Source of the DNA: Eubacterium sp. | Lineage (GTDB): Bacteria > Bacillota > Clostridia > Lachnospirales > Lachnospiraceae | NCBI GenBank assembly: GCA_017472565.1 | Contig: JAFUPY010000038.1 | Coordinates: 23,870 to 87,869, forward strand | DNA length: 64,000 nucleotides | Direction: 5' to 3' | Part shown: piece by piece, positions 52,100-61,591 of the stretch | Layout: each line of letters begins with the position of its first letter | How positions within the stretch are numbered: position 1 is the first letter of the stretch | Notes under the pieces: model-generated | Database searches by the model: none | What the model saw: the letters and a program-made list of their open reading frames with translations, nothing else | Told to the model about the DNA's origin: nothing | Program-made: the position numbers and the translations under genes

Positions 52100-53185
52100 C
52101 TAACGCACACAAAAAGTACAGCTATCCCGTTCGACCAATCGGCACGGAAGTTCCACACGAATACGTTCTTCATGCTTCTCCCATTTGCGGTCCAGAAGCA
52201 TCAGTAACGCCAGATGAGCCATCTGCTTCTTTGGAATATGGATGGTAGTTAACATCGGAGTCGTTTTCTCCGAAGCTTTGATATTATCAATGGAAATAAT
52301 AGAGGGTACATACCCTCTTTTTTTATGTTCTTTTAACGCCTGCAGTACACCCAAAGCGGTGGTATCGTTGGCACAAAAAATGGCTGTTGGCAATTCTGTC
52401 CCGGTTAGAATCTTCTTCATTGCTCCATAACCGGCTTCTTTTGTCTGATCAGTTGGATGTACATTGCTGTGGTTCAGTGGGATTCTGTGATTCACCAATG
52501 TCTGATAATATCCAATATACCGGCTTTCATAGGTGCAGTCTCCGATATAAGCAATGTTGGTATGTCCAAGGGACAGCAGATACTCCACTGCCATTTCTGC
52601 TGCAGTGGTTCCATTGCATACCACCTCATCATACTCATATTCTGTCGGATTGCGGTCAATGCCGGCAATACACCGATACCGCTTCTTTAAAATCGGAATC
52701 AGGTTCGACTGACATTTCCCCAAAATGATCAATCCTGTATTGTTCTTCTCCTCCACAAAGGCAAGGGGATGCTGCTGTTGCTCTGCCTGAAGCTTACTTG
52801 TAGTCTTGTATGGAATATGGAGGCTGAACCTGGTCTCCTGTCCAAGGGTGATCACATCCTTTGCATGGAGTACTTCCCCCAATACACAGCCATTCTCCAA
52901 CAGTTCTTCTTTCAGATTCTGATAAATCTCCTGAAAAAAAGCATCCTGATCCATAGAATCAAAACGAGTCAGAAAAATATCTACCACAAATGGACGTTCC
53001 GTTTTCTCTTTGCCACAGCGCAGGGCTCTTGCGCTGGCATTAGGAGTATAATTCAGTTCTTTTGCAATATTCCAGATTTTATCTGCAAGTTCTTTATTAT
53101 GACAGCGGTGATCTGGTTGATTTAACACACGAGAAACCGTTGCTGTTGAAGTGCCTGCAAGAGCAGCTATTTTTTTGATTGACAT
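52100..53185 (-). CDS. LacI-family transcriptional regulator
   Basis: The 361-residue protein has the LacI helix-turn-helix at the N-terminus (IKKIAALAGTSTATVSRVLNQPDH), the hinge helix with NASARALR, and a periplasmic-binding-like effector domain (NTGLIILGKCQSN ... FCANDTTALGVL). It is divergent from the ABC transporter genes at 53.4-56.0 kb. Two identical 14-base sites lie in the shared intergenic region, so it probably represses both itself and the transporter. Confidence 0.92.
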   Translation of the reverse strand: MSIKKIAALAGTSTATVSRVLNQPDHRCHNKELADKIWNIAKELNYTPNASARALRCGKEKTERPFVVDIFLTRFDSMDQDAFFQEIYQNLKEELLENGCVLGEVLHAKDVITLGQETRFSLHIPYKTTSKLQAEQQQHPLAFVEEKNNTGLIILGKCQSNLIPILKKRYRCIAGIDRNPTEYEYDEVVCNGTTAAEMAVEYLLSLGHTNIAYIGDCTYESRYIGYYQTLVNHRIPLNHSNVHPTDQTKEAGYGAMKKILTGTELPTAIFCANDTTALGVLQALKEHKKRGYVPSIISIDNIKASEKTTPMLTTIHIPKKQMAHLALLMLLDRKWEKHEERIRVELPCRLVERDSCTFCVR

Positions 53186-53213
53186 AGGATACCTCTCTTT
53201 TTATTCTCAATAT

Positions 53214-53227
53214 GTAATCGTTTTCAT
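53214..53227. promoter_or_regulatory. LacI operator O1
   Basis: GTAATCGTTTTCAT, just downstream of the lacI promoter -10. The centre AACGATT (other strand) has the CpG typical of LacI-family sites. It is identical to the site at 53301. Confidence 0.75.
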
Positions 53228-53238
53228 ATTTATCTCAT

Positions 53239-53267
53239 ATTTTACCGATAAATTTTCCTCTTTTCAA
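53239..53267 (-). promoter_or_regulatory. Sigma-A promoter of the LacI gene
   Basis: TTGAAA (53267-53262), 17 bases, TAAAAT (53244-53239) on the minus strand. Confidence 0.75.
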
Positions 53268-53300
53268 TACATTTTCCCAAATTAAACTGATTTTATGCAA

Positions 53301-53314
53301 GTAATCGTTTTCAT
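53301..53314. promoter_or_regulatory. LacI operator O2, near the ABC transporter promoter
   Basis: A second exact copy of GTAATCGTTTTCAT, 87 bases from the first and in the same orientation, just upstream of the likely start of the transporter transcript. Confidence 0.75.
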
Positions 53315-53388
53315 TTCTGCGTGAGTTTTTTTCATTGCATTCAATTAAAATAAAGTAAGAAATGAATTTTTCAAAAAAGGATCTTGTT

Positions 53389-54423
53389 ATGAAACACAAA
53401 TTTACGAAAAAACAACAACTGAATCATAAAGATACAAGAAACAGATTCAAAAAAGGAATTGTGCTGTCACTGGCAACTTCGCTCCTGCTCTCCGCCCTCA
53501 TACTATCAGGCTGCGGTTCCAACGATGCAGACGGTACGCCTACAGTCAATATCGGATATTTCAATAATGTCACTCACATCCAAGCACTTTACATGAAGTC
53601 TCAGGGCATGTTGGAAGAAGCCTATGGTGATACTGCCCAGGTGGAATGGACCGCATTTAATGCTGGTCCTGCAGAGGTCGAAGCACTTTTTTCTGAAAGT
53701 ATTGACATTGGATACATTGGACCATTTCCAGCTATCAATGCAAATGTCAAATCCGAAGGAGATATCCTGGTATTGTCAGCAGCCACCCAGGGCGGTGCTG
53801 TCCTGATTGCCCGTGCAGGCTCTGGAATTGAAAGCGTAGATGATCTGGATGGAAAAAACGTAGCCATTCCACAGATTGGGAACACGCAGCACCTGACTCT
53901 GCTGGCACTGCTGGATGAATATGGATTAAAGGACAAGTCCACAGGAGGAACCGTAAATATCTGTGCCATTTCCAATGCGGACGTTGCCAATTGCATGAAC
54001 CGAGGAGATATTGATGCGGCTCTGGTACCAGAACCATGGGGTGCAACGTTGCTTGCCCAGGGTGCAGAGCTTGTGTTGGACTATGACGAAATCATGGGCG
54101 GTGATTATGATGTGGCTGTCATTGTGGTGAGAAAAGAATTTTACGAACAGTTCCCGGAAATCGTGGAAACCTTTTTAGAACAGCACGAACTTGCCACCGA
54201 AGAAATCAATGCCAACATCGAAGAATCTCTCACGATCATCAACAATGAGATTCATGCTTCCACCGGAAAACTACTCACGGACGAAATCATTACCGAAGCA
54301 TTCACCCGCATTGCAATTTCTTCCGAAATAAATAAAGCCTCCATCCAGGCATTCGGCGAAATCAGCGAAAAACAGGGATTGATCCACGAAGCGCCAACAG
54401 ATACGGAGCTGTATGTGAAGTAA
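53389..54423 (+). CDS. ABC transporter substrate-binding lipoprotein (nitrate/sulfonate/taurine type)
   Basis: The 344-residue lipoprotein has a basic N-terminus, hydrophobic core and lipobox LILSGC (Cys about 41). The binding domain resembles SsuA/TauA: VNIGYFNNVTHIQALYMKSQGMLEE, the FNAGPAEVEALFSESIDIGYIGP segment and VPEPWGATL. The ATG at 53389 (AGGA seven bases upstream) is preferred over one 27 bases earlier. Such proteins bind sulfonates, nitrate, bicarbonate or pyrimidine precursors; which one is not decided here. First gene of a three-gene operon. Confidence 0.88.
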   Translation: MKHKFTKKQQLNHKDTRNRFKKGIVLSLATSLLLSALILSGCGSNDADGTPTVNIGYFNNVTHIQALYMKSQGMLEEAYGDTAQVEWTAFNAGPAEVEALFSESIDIGYIGPFPAINANVKSEGDILVLSAATQGGAVLIARAGSGIESVDDLDGKNVAIPQIGNTQHLTLLALLDEYGLKDKSTGGTVNICAISNADVANCMNRGDIDAALVPEPWGATLLAQGAELVLDYDEIMGGDYDVAVIVVRKEFYEQFPEIVETFLEQHELATEEINANIEESLTIINNEIHASTGKLLTDEIITEAFTRIAISSEINKASIQAFGEISEKQGLIHEAPTDTELYVK

Positions 54424-54485
54424 AATCCGAAAAAAACAGGACGATGCGCTCGTCCAACCAATTAGAAATATGAAAGGAATCACCC

Positions 54486-55232
54486 ATGTCACTGTCAATC
54501 AAAAACCTCGTAAAAAAATATCCCAATGCAGATAAGACCACTCTGGAAGATATCAACTTAGAGATCTCCGATGGGGAGTTCGTCTGCATTGTTGGCTCTT
54601 CCGGATGCGGAAAAAGTACCCTTCTTACTATTGTTGCAGGTCTGGAAGATGCCACATCCGGGGAAGTCTTCTTAGACGGAAAACCAATCACTGCACCAGG
54701 TGCAGACCGCATTGTCATGTTTCAGGAGCATGGTCTGTTCCCTTGGCTGAATGTTTATGAAAACGTAACCTTTGGCATGAACCTCCATGGCGTTCCAAAG
54801 GAAGAACAGGCAGAAAAAGCAAAGCACTATCTTGAACTTGTGCATCTGTATGAATACAAGGACTACGCCATCCATCAGCTTTCCGGCGGTATGCGGCAGC
54901 GCACAGCGCTGGCCCGAGCCCTTACCATGGATTCAAAAATCCTGCTTATGGATGAACCATTTGCATCCCTGGACAAACAGACCTCCAACCGTCTCCGTGA
55001 AGAGCTGCAGCGCATCTGGCAGGAAACCAGACGGACTGTTCTATTCATTACCCACAGCGTGGAAGAAGCCATTTATCTGGCAGACCGGGTGGTTGTATTA
55101 TCTCCTGCCAAAAAAGGGATTCAGGACATCGTATCCATCGATTTGCCACGACCACGGGAAGTTTACTCTCCGGAATTCACATCACTCCGTCACCGAATCC
55201 TGGACGAAGTTAGAGAAGGAGGGGAAAACTAA
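54486..55232 (+). CDS. ABC transporter ATPase (SsuB/TauB type)
   Basis: The 248-residue ATPase has Walker A VGSSGCGKST, Q-loop MFQEHGLFPWLN, signature LSGGMRQR and Walker B ILLMDEPFASLD, then THSVEEAIYLADRVVVL, typical of the nitrate/sulfonate/taurine importer class. Its stop overlaps the start of the permease gene by one base. Confidence 0.93.
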   Translation: MSLSIKNLVKKYPNADKTTLEDINLEISDGEFVCIVGSSGCGKSTLLTIVAGLEDATSGEVFLDGKPITAPGADRIVMFQEHGLFPWLNVYENVTFGMNLHGVPKEEQAEKAKHYLELVHLYEYKDYAIHQLSGGMRQRTALARALTMDSKILLMDEPFASLDKQTSNRLREELQRIWQETRRTVLFITHSVEEAIYLADRVVVLSPAKKGIQDIVSIDLPRPREVYSPEFTSLRHRILDEVREGGEN

Positions 55233-55993
55233 TGGGTATTATCATTTTTTTAATCATATTAGTTGTTATCTGGCAGGGTGCCTACTGGATCTTTGTTGAT
55301 ATACTGGAAGTATTCAAATCCTATGTCCTTCCGTCCCCAATCGGTGTGGCAGAACGTTTCATCGATCTTTGCCAAAGCGGAACTCTGCTCCATGCTACAG
55401 GATTTTCCCTTGCCAGAGGGTTTTTAGGATATATCATCGCCATTGCCATTGGCCTTGTCATCGGCTTATTGTTATATCGTTTTAAATATTTACAGAAAAA
55501 TCTAAAACCAATCATTCTGGGAATGCAGACACTTCCAAGCGTCTGTTGGGTACCATTCTCTATCCTTTGGTTTGGACTTACCACACAGGCAATTTTGTTC
55601 GTTGTTGTGATGGGCTCCGCATTCAGCATTGCCATCTCCATTGACAATGCCATCAAAAACGTGCCGCCGATTTATAAAAAAGCAGCCCTGACAATGGGCG
55701 CAAAAAAACCCCAGTTGTTTTTAAAGGTCATCATGCCAGCCAGCCTTCCGGAACTGATTTCCGGCTTAAAACAGGGTTGGTCCTTCGCATGGCGAGCCTT
55801 GATGGCCGGCGAAGTCATGACCACCTCCATCGGTCTTGGGCAAACCCTGATCACAGGCCGAGACCTTGCTGATATCAACCAGATCATGCTGGTCATGATC
55901 ATCATTATCGTGGTGGGTATTCTCATCGACAAGTGCTTCTTCACCACGTTGGAGCGACACATTCTCAAAAAACGAGGACTACTCACAGAATAA
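55232..55993 (+). CDS. ABC transporter permease (SsuC/TauC type)
   Basis: The 253-residue permease has six TM helices and the EAA loop of the family (APLTMGAKKPQLFLKVIMPASLPELISGLKQGWSFAWRALMAGE-like). It starts at the overlapping ATG after the ATPase, preceded by AGAAGGAGGGG. With the binding protein and ATPase it completes one importer. The substrate is not identifiable from sequence. Confidence 0.93.
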   Translation: MGIIIFLIILVVIWQGAYWIFVDILEVFKSYVLPSPIGVAERFIDLCQSGTLLHATGFSLARGFLGYIIAIAIGLVIGLLLYRFKYLQKNLKPIILGMQTLPSVCWVPFSILWFGLTTQAILFVVVMGSAFSIAISIDNAIKNVPPIYKKAALTMGAKKPQLFLKVIMPASLPELISGLKQGWSFAWRALMAGEVMTTSIGLGQTLITGRDLADINQIMLVMIIIIVVGILIDKCFFTTLERHILKKRGLLTE

Positions 55994-56010
55994 CAACTTT
56001 TTGCAAAACA

Positions 56011-56081
56011 AAAAATGTGGGACTGTTGAAAGTATTGTTACCTTCGCAGGATATACATACTTCAATAGTCCCACTTTTATT
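56011..56081. terminator. Bidirectional terminator between the ABC operon and the L,D-transpeptidase
   Basis: GTGGGACTGTTGAA and TTCAATAGTCCCAC arms (G-U tolerated) with flanking A and T runs, serving the two converging genes. Confidence 0.85.
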
Positions 56082-56082
56082 T

Positions 56083-57498
56083 TTAGTACACGATCACCGG
56101 CGTCCCAATCGTCACATTCTCGTAAATCTTCTTAGCCGCATTATATGGCGTATTGACGCAGCCATGTGAACCATTTGTCTTGTAGGTAGCACCGCCAAAT
56201 TCTTCTGGTGTTCTCCAGTCTGCATCGTGGATACCCACATTGCCGTTGAATGGCAGCCAGTAGTCTACGTGGGAGTTATAATCCTCTCCCACCAGATAGT
56301 AGTCTGTCATCTTGGCATCGATCGCCCATACGCCGTCTCTCGGTGTCTCCCTGTCAGCCACACCTGCGGTTCCTGTTACCACTGGCGTATCTACGATACA
56401 AACACCGTCCACATAGCACCACATCCACTGCTGATTAATCGAAACTTCCACATAGGTATCTCCGATATCATTGGTGCTTCTGCTTTTTGCTTCATACAGA
56501 TAGATCGGCTCTGTTGTCACAGCCTTTCCTGCGTTGATCAAATCGATCAATTCCTGGGTGGTTTTTTCCTTGTGAATGACCCATCCATAGTCACCCTGAT
56601 CCAGTGTAATCGTATCCCCGTTGCTGGTGGTGAACTTGTGCGGCAAGCCAAAGGTATCATAGGTCTTGCCTAAGGTTCTGATATAATCTTCCACAAGTCC
56701 TGCGTCCAATTCGTAAGTGAAGTTATCCCCAAACACAATCCATTCGGATATTTTTTCACTATCCACTGTTTCCGAACGATCTTCAAAATCATATACAATG
56801 GTCACATCAATCAATCGGTTAACATCATCCTGCATTCTCGCCAATTCTTTGGAATCCTCATAAATGGTTGGATTGATGTAAAGCTGTACTACTTCCAGAT
56901 CCAGCACCTCTTCTCCATTTAAAATGGACTCTTTGATCTTGGCACTGGTGGTCTCCACATCCAGAAGCGTGCCCATTACTTCCTTCACAATCTGAAAACC
57001 GCCATCTCTATATTCCAGATGAGCATCCACAGGTTCTTCCATGTTTTCTTCATTCAGACAAGCCAGATTGGTAATCCGCTCATCCATAAGAGCCTCGTCA
57101 TAAGCCATTTCAATCGGGATATCCTCAGATTTACCAAAAATGCCAGTAAACCAGAACAATGCACGCTGCTTATCCAGCAGTTCTTCTATCATACCATTGT
57201 CCGCAAACTGCAGGTCGGTTTCCTGGGCAGTAATGATTTCCTCCCCAGTCCTTGTCTGGAGTGCAATCTGATAACCGCGCACCTTTTCCACCACTTGCTC
57301 TTTCAGTTCTTCTGTGGTCTGTCTGGCAATCTTAATACCGAACACCGTATCTCTCCCATAAAAATGTTTGGAAAAATACACAGCACCAACAATATATATA
57401 ATAATCAGCAGGAAAATCACAGGAATTGCCACCAACATAATTCTGCGTTTTAATTCCTGTCGTCTGCGTCTTCTTAACTTCTCTTTCGTCAGTCCCAC
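56083..57498 (-). CDS. Membrane L,D-transpeptidase with peptidoglycan-binding domains
   Basis: The 471-residue protein has a basic cytoplasmic N-terminus (KLRRRRRQELKRR), a TM helix (about 20-40), two VanW-associated PG_binding_4-like domains (about 50-335), and a C-terminal YkuD domain with GNVGIHD and SHGCVNTP (active Cys447). Such enzymes crosslink peptidoglycan. It lies 151 bases downstream of sigE, with no clear terminator between, which could place it under mother-cell expression; that is inference. Confidence 0.92.
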   Translation of the reverse strand: MGLTKEKLRRRRRQELKRRIMLVAIPVIFLLIIIYIVGAVYFSKHFYGRDTVFGIKIARQTTEELKEQVVEKVRGYQIALQTRTGEEIITAQETDLQFADNGMIEELLDKQRALFWFTGIFGKSEDIPIEMAYDEALMDERITNLACLNEENMEEPVDAHLEYRDGGFQIVKEVMGTLLDVETTSAKIKESILNGEEVLDLEVVQLYINPTIYEDSKELARMQDDVNRLIDVTIVYDFEDRSETVDSEKISEWIVFGDNFTYELDAGLVEDYIRTLGKTYDTFGLPHKFTTSNGDTITLDQGDYGWVIHKEKTTQELIDLINAGKAVTTEPIYLYEAKSRSTNDIGDTYVEVSINQQWMWCYVDGVCIVDTPVVTGTAGVADRETPRDGVWAIDAKMTDYYLVGEDYNSHVDYWLPFNGNVGIHDADWRTPEEFGGATYKTNGSHGCVNTPYNAAKKIYENVTIGTPVIVY

Positions 57499-57649
57499 TT
57501 ACACACTTCCTTTTTTTAGTCTTATTTCATCCTAATTCTATTTTTTTAAAAGGACAACCCATTTTGATAAAAATTAAAGTTTTTTTAATAATTTTAATAT
57601 TTCCATAAAACAGCAAAAATGAACCACCTTGTTATGTCTCAGCGGTAAT

Positions 57650-58411
57650 TTATTCATACTTCACAATCTCCTTCTTTAACCGCTTCATAATCTTTTTTTC
57701 CAGTCTGGAAATATAGGACTGAGAGATTCCCAACAAGTCGGCTACTTCCTTCTGTGTCAGTTCTTTCCCATCCGGTGATGTTAATCCATAGCGAAGTTCA
57801 ATAATTTTCTTTTCGCGGGGCGGCAGTTTATCGACGGCTTTCTTTAGGAGTTTTTTCTCCACTTCCAGTTCCATATCCTTATAGATAATGTCTTCTTCTG
57901 TTCCTAAAATATCGGATAAAAGCAGTTCATTTCCATCCCAATCCACATTCAGCGGCTCATCAATGGAAACCTCCAGCTTCATTTTGCTGGTTCGTCTAAG
58001 ATGCATCAATATTTCATTCTCGATACATCTGGATGCGTAGGTGGCCAGCTTAATATTTTTGGAAGGATTGTATGTATTGATGGATTTGATCAGCCCAATC
58101 GTTCCAATAGAAATCAAATCTTCCACACCAACACCTGTATTATCGAATTTTTTCGCAATATAGACTACCAGGCGCAGATTGTGTTCAATTAAGGTTGCTC
58201 TGGCCTCCTGATAATCATCGGTCTGCAGTTTTTCGATACATGCGGTTTCTTTTTCTGCATCCAATGGCGGCGGCAGCACCTCTGCTCCACCAATATAATG
58301 CAGTTCTTTGGTCTTGTGAAACAAAAAATTCTGGAGAGTTGGCACGATACGAAGCTGAAATCTCTCCGGAACAGATATTTTAATATACATTTTTTCGCCT
58401 AAAAATTTCAT
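57650..58411 (-). CDS. sigE: RNA polymerase sporulation sigma factor SigE
   Basis: Sigma-E drives the mother-cell programme that includes spoIIIA, spoIVA and spoIIM. The 253-residue protein has a pro-sequence region at the N-terminus ([16 protein letters not shown] ... EVLPPPL), region 2 ([39 protein letters not shown]) and region 4 ([30 protein letters not shown]). GGGG lies five bases before the ATG at 58411; an internal ATG at 58390 is an alternative. It follows spoIIGA, its processing protease. Confidence 0.95.
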   Translation of the reverse strand: MKFLGEKMYIKISVPERFQLRIVPTLQNFLFHKTKELHYIGGAEVLPPPLDAEKETACIEKLQTDDYQEARATLIEHNLRLVVYIAKKFDNTGVGVEDLISIGTIGLIKSINTYNPSKNIKLATYASRCIENEILMHLRRTSKMKLEVSIDEPLNVDWDGNELLLSDILGTEEDIIYKDMELEVEKKLLKKAVDKLPPREKKIIELRYGLTSPDGKELTQKEVADLLGISQSYISRLEKKIMKRLKKEIVKYE

Positions 58412-58484
58412 ACATTCCCCTTTGATCTACCTTTTTTATTATTCTCCTTTGTACTCCACATATTCATTTTTTCATCAAAAGGTA

Positions 58485-59261
58485 TTAAAGCAATTCGCTA
58501 TGTAAAATCATATGTATATTCTGCTTCAAAAATAATTCCTTTTCTGACAAACCTATCACAGGTTGTTTGATCTGTATGGTACGCCCTTCCTGACAGATTG
58601 TCATCTCATCTATGGTAAGCACCGGCAGCAGTCCATGTGCATTTCCTACTGTATGATAAGGGATGTAACGAACCCGCTCCGGCAATATCTGCATTTCCCC
58701 TAACAGTGATTTTTCCAGAATGCTTACCGCTTTCCCTGTAAAGGGATCCCTTAACTGATTTCCGGTATCATGAAATGCCAATAATGTGATTTCTTTTTCC
58801 TGTATTCGCAATATCACCTGACATTCGTGCTGTATCTGTTTTCTCCGCCGCCACAAAAGCAGGAAAACAATTCCTCCCACGGCAGCGAGCAACACATTCC
58901 ACGCCCCGATTCCCCGGCGAAAAGGAATCCAATATAAAAAAAGTGTCTGCAGTCCTCCAATCACTAAAAGCAGACCGGTGATCAATAAATATCCCTTCAG
59001 GAACCATTCTTTTTTCAGTGGATACAATAACCCTGTTACAATAAGTGGATTTACCACACACAGCAATAAAATTCGATATAACCAATAATATGGCATCAGA
59101 AGATAAAGCACTACTTCAGCACTGGCGGATACTGCTGCTAACAACAGACAACGGATCCAGGCTTTCTCATATCTCAGCAAATATACAGTGACCAAAAATA
59201 CCACCAGATCTATCAGCCACAAGGAAATCCAAAAGGTATCCACATACAATCGATACTCCAA
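58485..59261 (-). CDS. spoIIGA: Sigma-E processing peptidase SpoIIGA
   Basis: The 258-residue protein has five TM helices (1-145) and a C-terminal aspartic protease-like domain with the active-site motif FHDTGNQLRDPFTG. It cleaves pro-sigma-E at the septum after a forespore signal. The gene order ftsZ, spoIIGA, sigE is the conserved Clostridial one. Confidence 0.93.
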   Translation of the reverse strand: MEYRLYVDTFWISLWLIDLVVFLVTVYLLRYEKAWIRCLLLAAVSASAEVVLYLLMPYYWLYRILLLCVVNPLIVTGLLYPLKKEWFLKGYLLITGLLLVIGGLQTLFLYWIPFRRGIGAWNVLLAAVGGIVFLLLWRRRKQIQHECQVILRIQEKEITLLAFHDTGNQLRDPFTGKAVSILEKSLLGEMQILPERVRYIPYHTVGNAHGLLPVLTIDEMTICQEGRTIQIKQPVIGLSEKELFLKQNIHMILHSELL

Positions 59262-59343
59262 GTTTCACCTTCCTTTCACTCACAAGTGTCTTATGAAACC
59301 AAGTTTCAGACAAAATCCCACATGGAATGATTTGTAATAAGGA

Positions 59344-59388
59344 TAAAAAAAGAGTCGTGATTTTTTTGTCAAAATCACGACTCTTTTA
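59344..59388 (-). terminator. Terminator of ftsZ
   Basis: AAAAGAGTCGTGATTTT and AAAATCACGACTCTTTT arms, perfect over 17 bases, then T residues on the minus strand. Confidence 0.9.
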
Positions 59389-59399
59389 GTCATTTTGTT

Positions 59400-60605
59400 T
59401 TATCTTTTTGTGTTCTTTAAGAAATCAGGAATCTGAATATCTTTCTGTTTAACTGTGCTTACAGGTGGCTTTGGCATAGAGATGCCTGCGGAATAATTTG
59501 GTGTCTGCACCGGCTGCTGTACCGGCTGAACCGGCTGTGTTGGCTGCTGAACCGGCTGCGCTGGCTGTGCAGTTGTACGGTTAATGCCAAGTCCGCTGTT
59601 CACTGAAGCCTGTGGAGCTGCACCAAATGGAGCAAAAGCAGCTGCTTTCGGAGCAGAACTGTCAAGACCTGTAGCGATAACTGTGATCGTACATGCATCC
59701 TGATAGGATTCATCATACTTCGCACCAAAGATAATGTTGGCATCATCACCTGCAAGATCCTGAACGTAGCTTGCTGCATCGTTGGCATCCATAAGAGAAA
59801 TATCACCGGAAATATTGATGATAACATGGGATGCACCTGTAATGCTTGTCTCAAGTAATGGGCTGGCAACAGCAATCTTAACCGCTTCAATGGCTTTATC
59901 ATCACCTGTTGCAGAACCGATACCGATATGTGCCATACCTTTGTCCTTCATAACAGTCTGAACGTCTGCGAAGTCAAGGTTGATCAGTGCAGGTACATTG
60001 ATCAAGTCTGTAATACCCTGAACACCCTGCTGTAATACTTCGTCCGCTTTCTTCAACGCATCTGGCATTGTTGTGCGACGATCCACGATTTCTAATAATT
60101 TATCGTTAGGAATTACGATTAATGTATCTACGCTTTCACGTAATCTGTCAATACCAGCAATCGCATTTGCCATTCTGGTCTTTGCTTCAAATTTGAAAGG
60201 TTTTGTTACAACACCTACAGTAAGGATACCCATATCCTTTGCAATCTTAGCAACAACTGGAGCTGCACCGGTACCAGTTCCGCCACCCATACCACAGGTA
60301 ACGAATACCATATCAGCACCTTCCATCACTGCTGCAAGTTCTTCTGTACTTTCCTGTGCTGCTTTTTCACCGATTTCAGGCTTTGCACCGGCACCAAGAC
60401 CTTTTGTGAGTTTTTCTCCGATCTGAATTAATGTTGGAGCTTTGCAGAGTACTAACGCCTGTTTATCTGTGTTAACACCTACAAATTCTACGCCTCCAAT
60501 ACATTCATCTATCATGCGATTAACGGCGTTGTTACCAGCACCGCCTACACCGATTACAATAATTTTTGCGCCTGATTCAGCTACAGTTGACATAATTTCG
60601 AGCAC
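59400..60605 (-). CDS. ftsZ: Cell division protein FtsZ
   Basis: FtsZ is the tubulin-like GTPase that forms the division ring. It has the nucleotide-binding [13 protein letters not shown], the tubulin signature [10 protein letters not shown], and the T7 loop [12 protein letters not shown] Pro/Gln-rich linker (about 335-375, [17 protein letters not shown]) leads to a C-terminal peptide [12 protein letters not shown] that docks partners such as FtsA or SepF. Translation starts at a GTG (60605), seven bases after AGGAGG; the ATG 12 bases later is too far from the site. Confidence 0.97.
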   Translation of the reverse strand: MLEIMSTVAESGAKIIVIGVGGAGNNAVNRMIDECIGGVEFVGVNTDKQALVLCKAPTLIQIGEKLTKGLGAGAKPEIGEKAAQESTEELAAVMEGADMVFVTCGMGGGTGTGAAPVVAKIAKDMGILTVGVVTKPFKFEAKTRMANAIAGIDRLRESVDTLIVIPNDKLLEIVDRRTTMPDALKKADEVLQQGVQGITDLINVPALINLDFADVQTVMKDKGMAHIGIGSATGDDKAIEAVKIAVASPLLETSITGASHVIINISGDISLMDANDAASYVQDLAGDDANIIFGAKYDESYQDACTITVIATGLDSSAPKAAAFAPFGAAPQASVNSGLGINRTTAQPAQPVQQPTQPVQPVQQPVQTPNYSAGISMPKPPVSTVKQKDIQIPDFLKNTKR

Positions 60606-60772
60606 AACAGTTCCTCCTTTATCTCTCTTACGAATTTATCAAAATATTATCAAAAAAATCACAACAAATTGGCGTCTGCCGTGAAAATGGACGCAAAACG
60701 CCTATATAGCAATAATAATATAATTTTTTCTACAAATAATCAACATGTTTTTCATGTGAATATCTAAAAATT

Positions 60773-61591
60773 TTATAATCCGTCTACCTCTCCGGAAATC
60801 TCCATGGATGGCACTGTCTGCACATCATTCGGAATGGTAATCAGCTCATCTTTTGCAAAGATGATATCCGTATTAGAATCACTCCAATCTTCCAGATGAA
60901 GAGTACCTACCATGCCTTCCACCTCTGGCAAAATCTGATGCAGACGCACGATTTTTTCATTCAGATGCACATTGCCGCCTACATTCACCTGAATATTGCC
61001 ATAACAAAGCAATACTTCACTTCGTTCCGTCACATAAATCAGATCTGGATTTAACTCGTACTTTTTCAGCAACTGGGATACGTTCAGCAAAGTTTTTAAT
61101 ATCGAATCACGCTCCAGCGGAAGTTTTTCGTATAAGGTGGCCTCTTTGACTGTCAATCCGGCGATTTTTGTGGTATCCGGAATGATTTCAGAAGAAAGTT
61201 CCACCACGAAACCATCCTTGTCAAGATATGCATTTTTTCCTAAGGATGGGATATATACATAGCCCAACATCCCCTTTTCATAGACTTCGATGTGAAGTAC
61301 ATGTGGAGACTTTAACGATACTTCCATGGAATCTACAAACGGAATCTGTTCCATATCCTTCAACTTATATTTGAAGAAAACATACAGGGAATTCCAGGAA
61401 TACTCATCATTCAACACCCAGTTTTCAATCTTTTCTTCCGAATAGATCTTGTTGCCTTCCACCTTTACATCCTGTACCGTAAAGACTTTGACAACCAGCA
61501 GTGCTCCAATGGCAGCAATCACCGCAAGGATGAGAATCACGATCAATATTCTTTTTCTTCTACGGCGTTTTTTGCGCTCTTTTTTAACCAT
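60773..61591 (-). CDS. ftsQ: Cell division protein FtsQ/DivIB
   Basis: The 272-residue protein has a basic cytoplasmic N-terminus (KKERKKRRRRKR), a TM helix (about 15-35), a POTRA domain starting FTVQDVKVEGNKIYSEEKIENWVL, and the conserved FtsQ beta domain. It stabilises the divisome with FtsL and FtsB/DivIC. It overlaps ftsW by eight bases and lies 168 bases before ftsZ. Confidence 0.92.
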   Translation of the reverse strand: MVKKERKKRRRRKRILIVILILAVIAAIGALLVVKVFTVQDVKVEGNKIYSEEKIENWVLNDEYSWNSLYVFFKYKLKDMEQIPFVDSMEVSLKSPHVLHIEVYEKGMLGYVYIPSLGKNAYLDKDGFVVELSSEIIPDTTKIAGLTVKEATLYEKLPLERDSILKTLLNVSQLLKKYELNPDLIYVTERSEVLLCYGNIQVNVGGNVHLNEKIVRLHQILPEVEGMVGTLHLEDWSDSNTDIIFAKDELITIPNDVQTVPSMEISGEVDGL

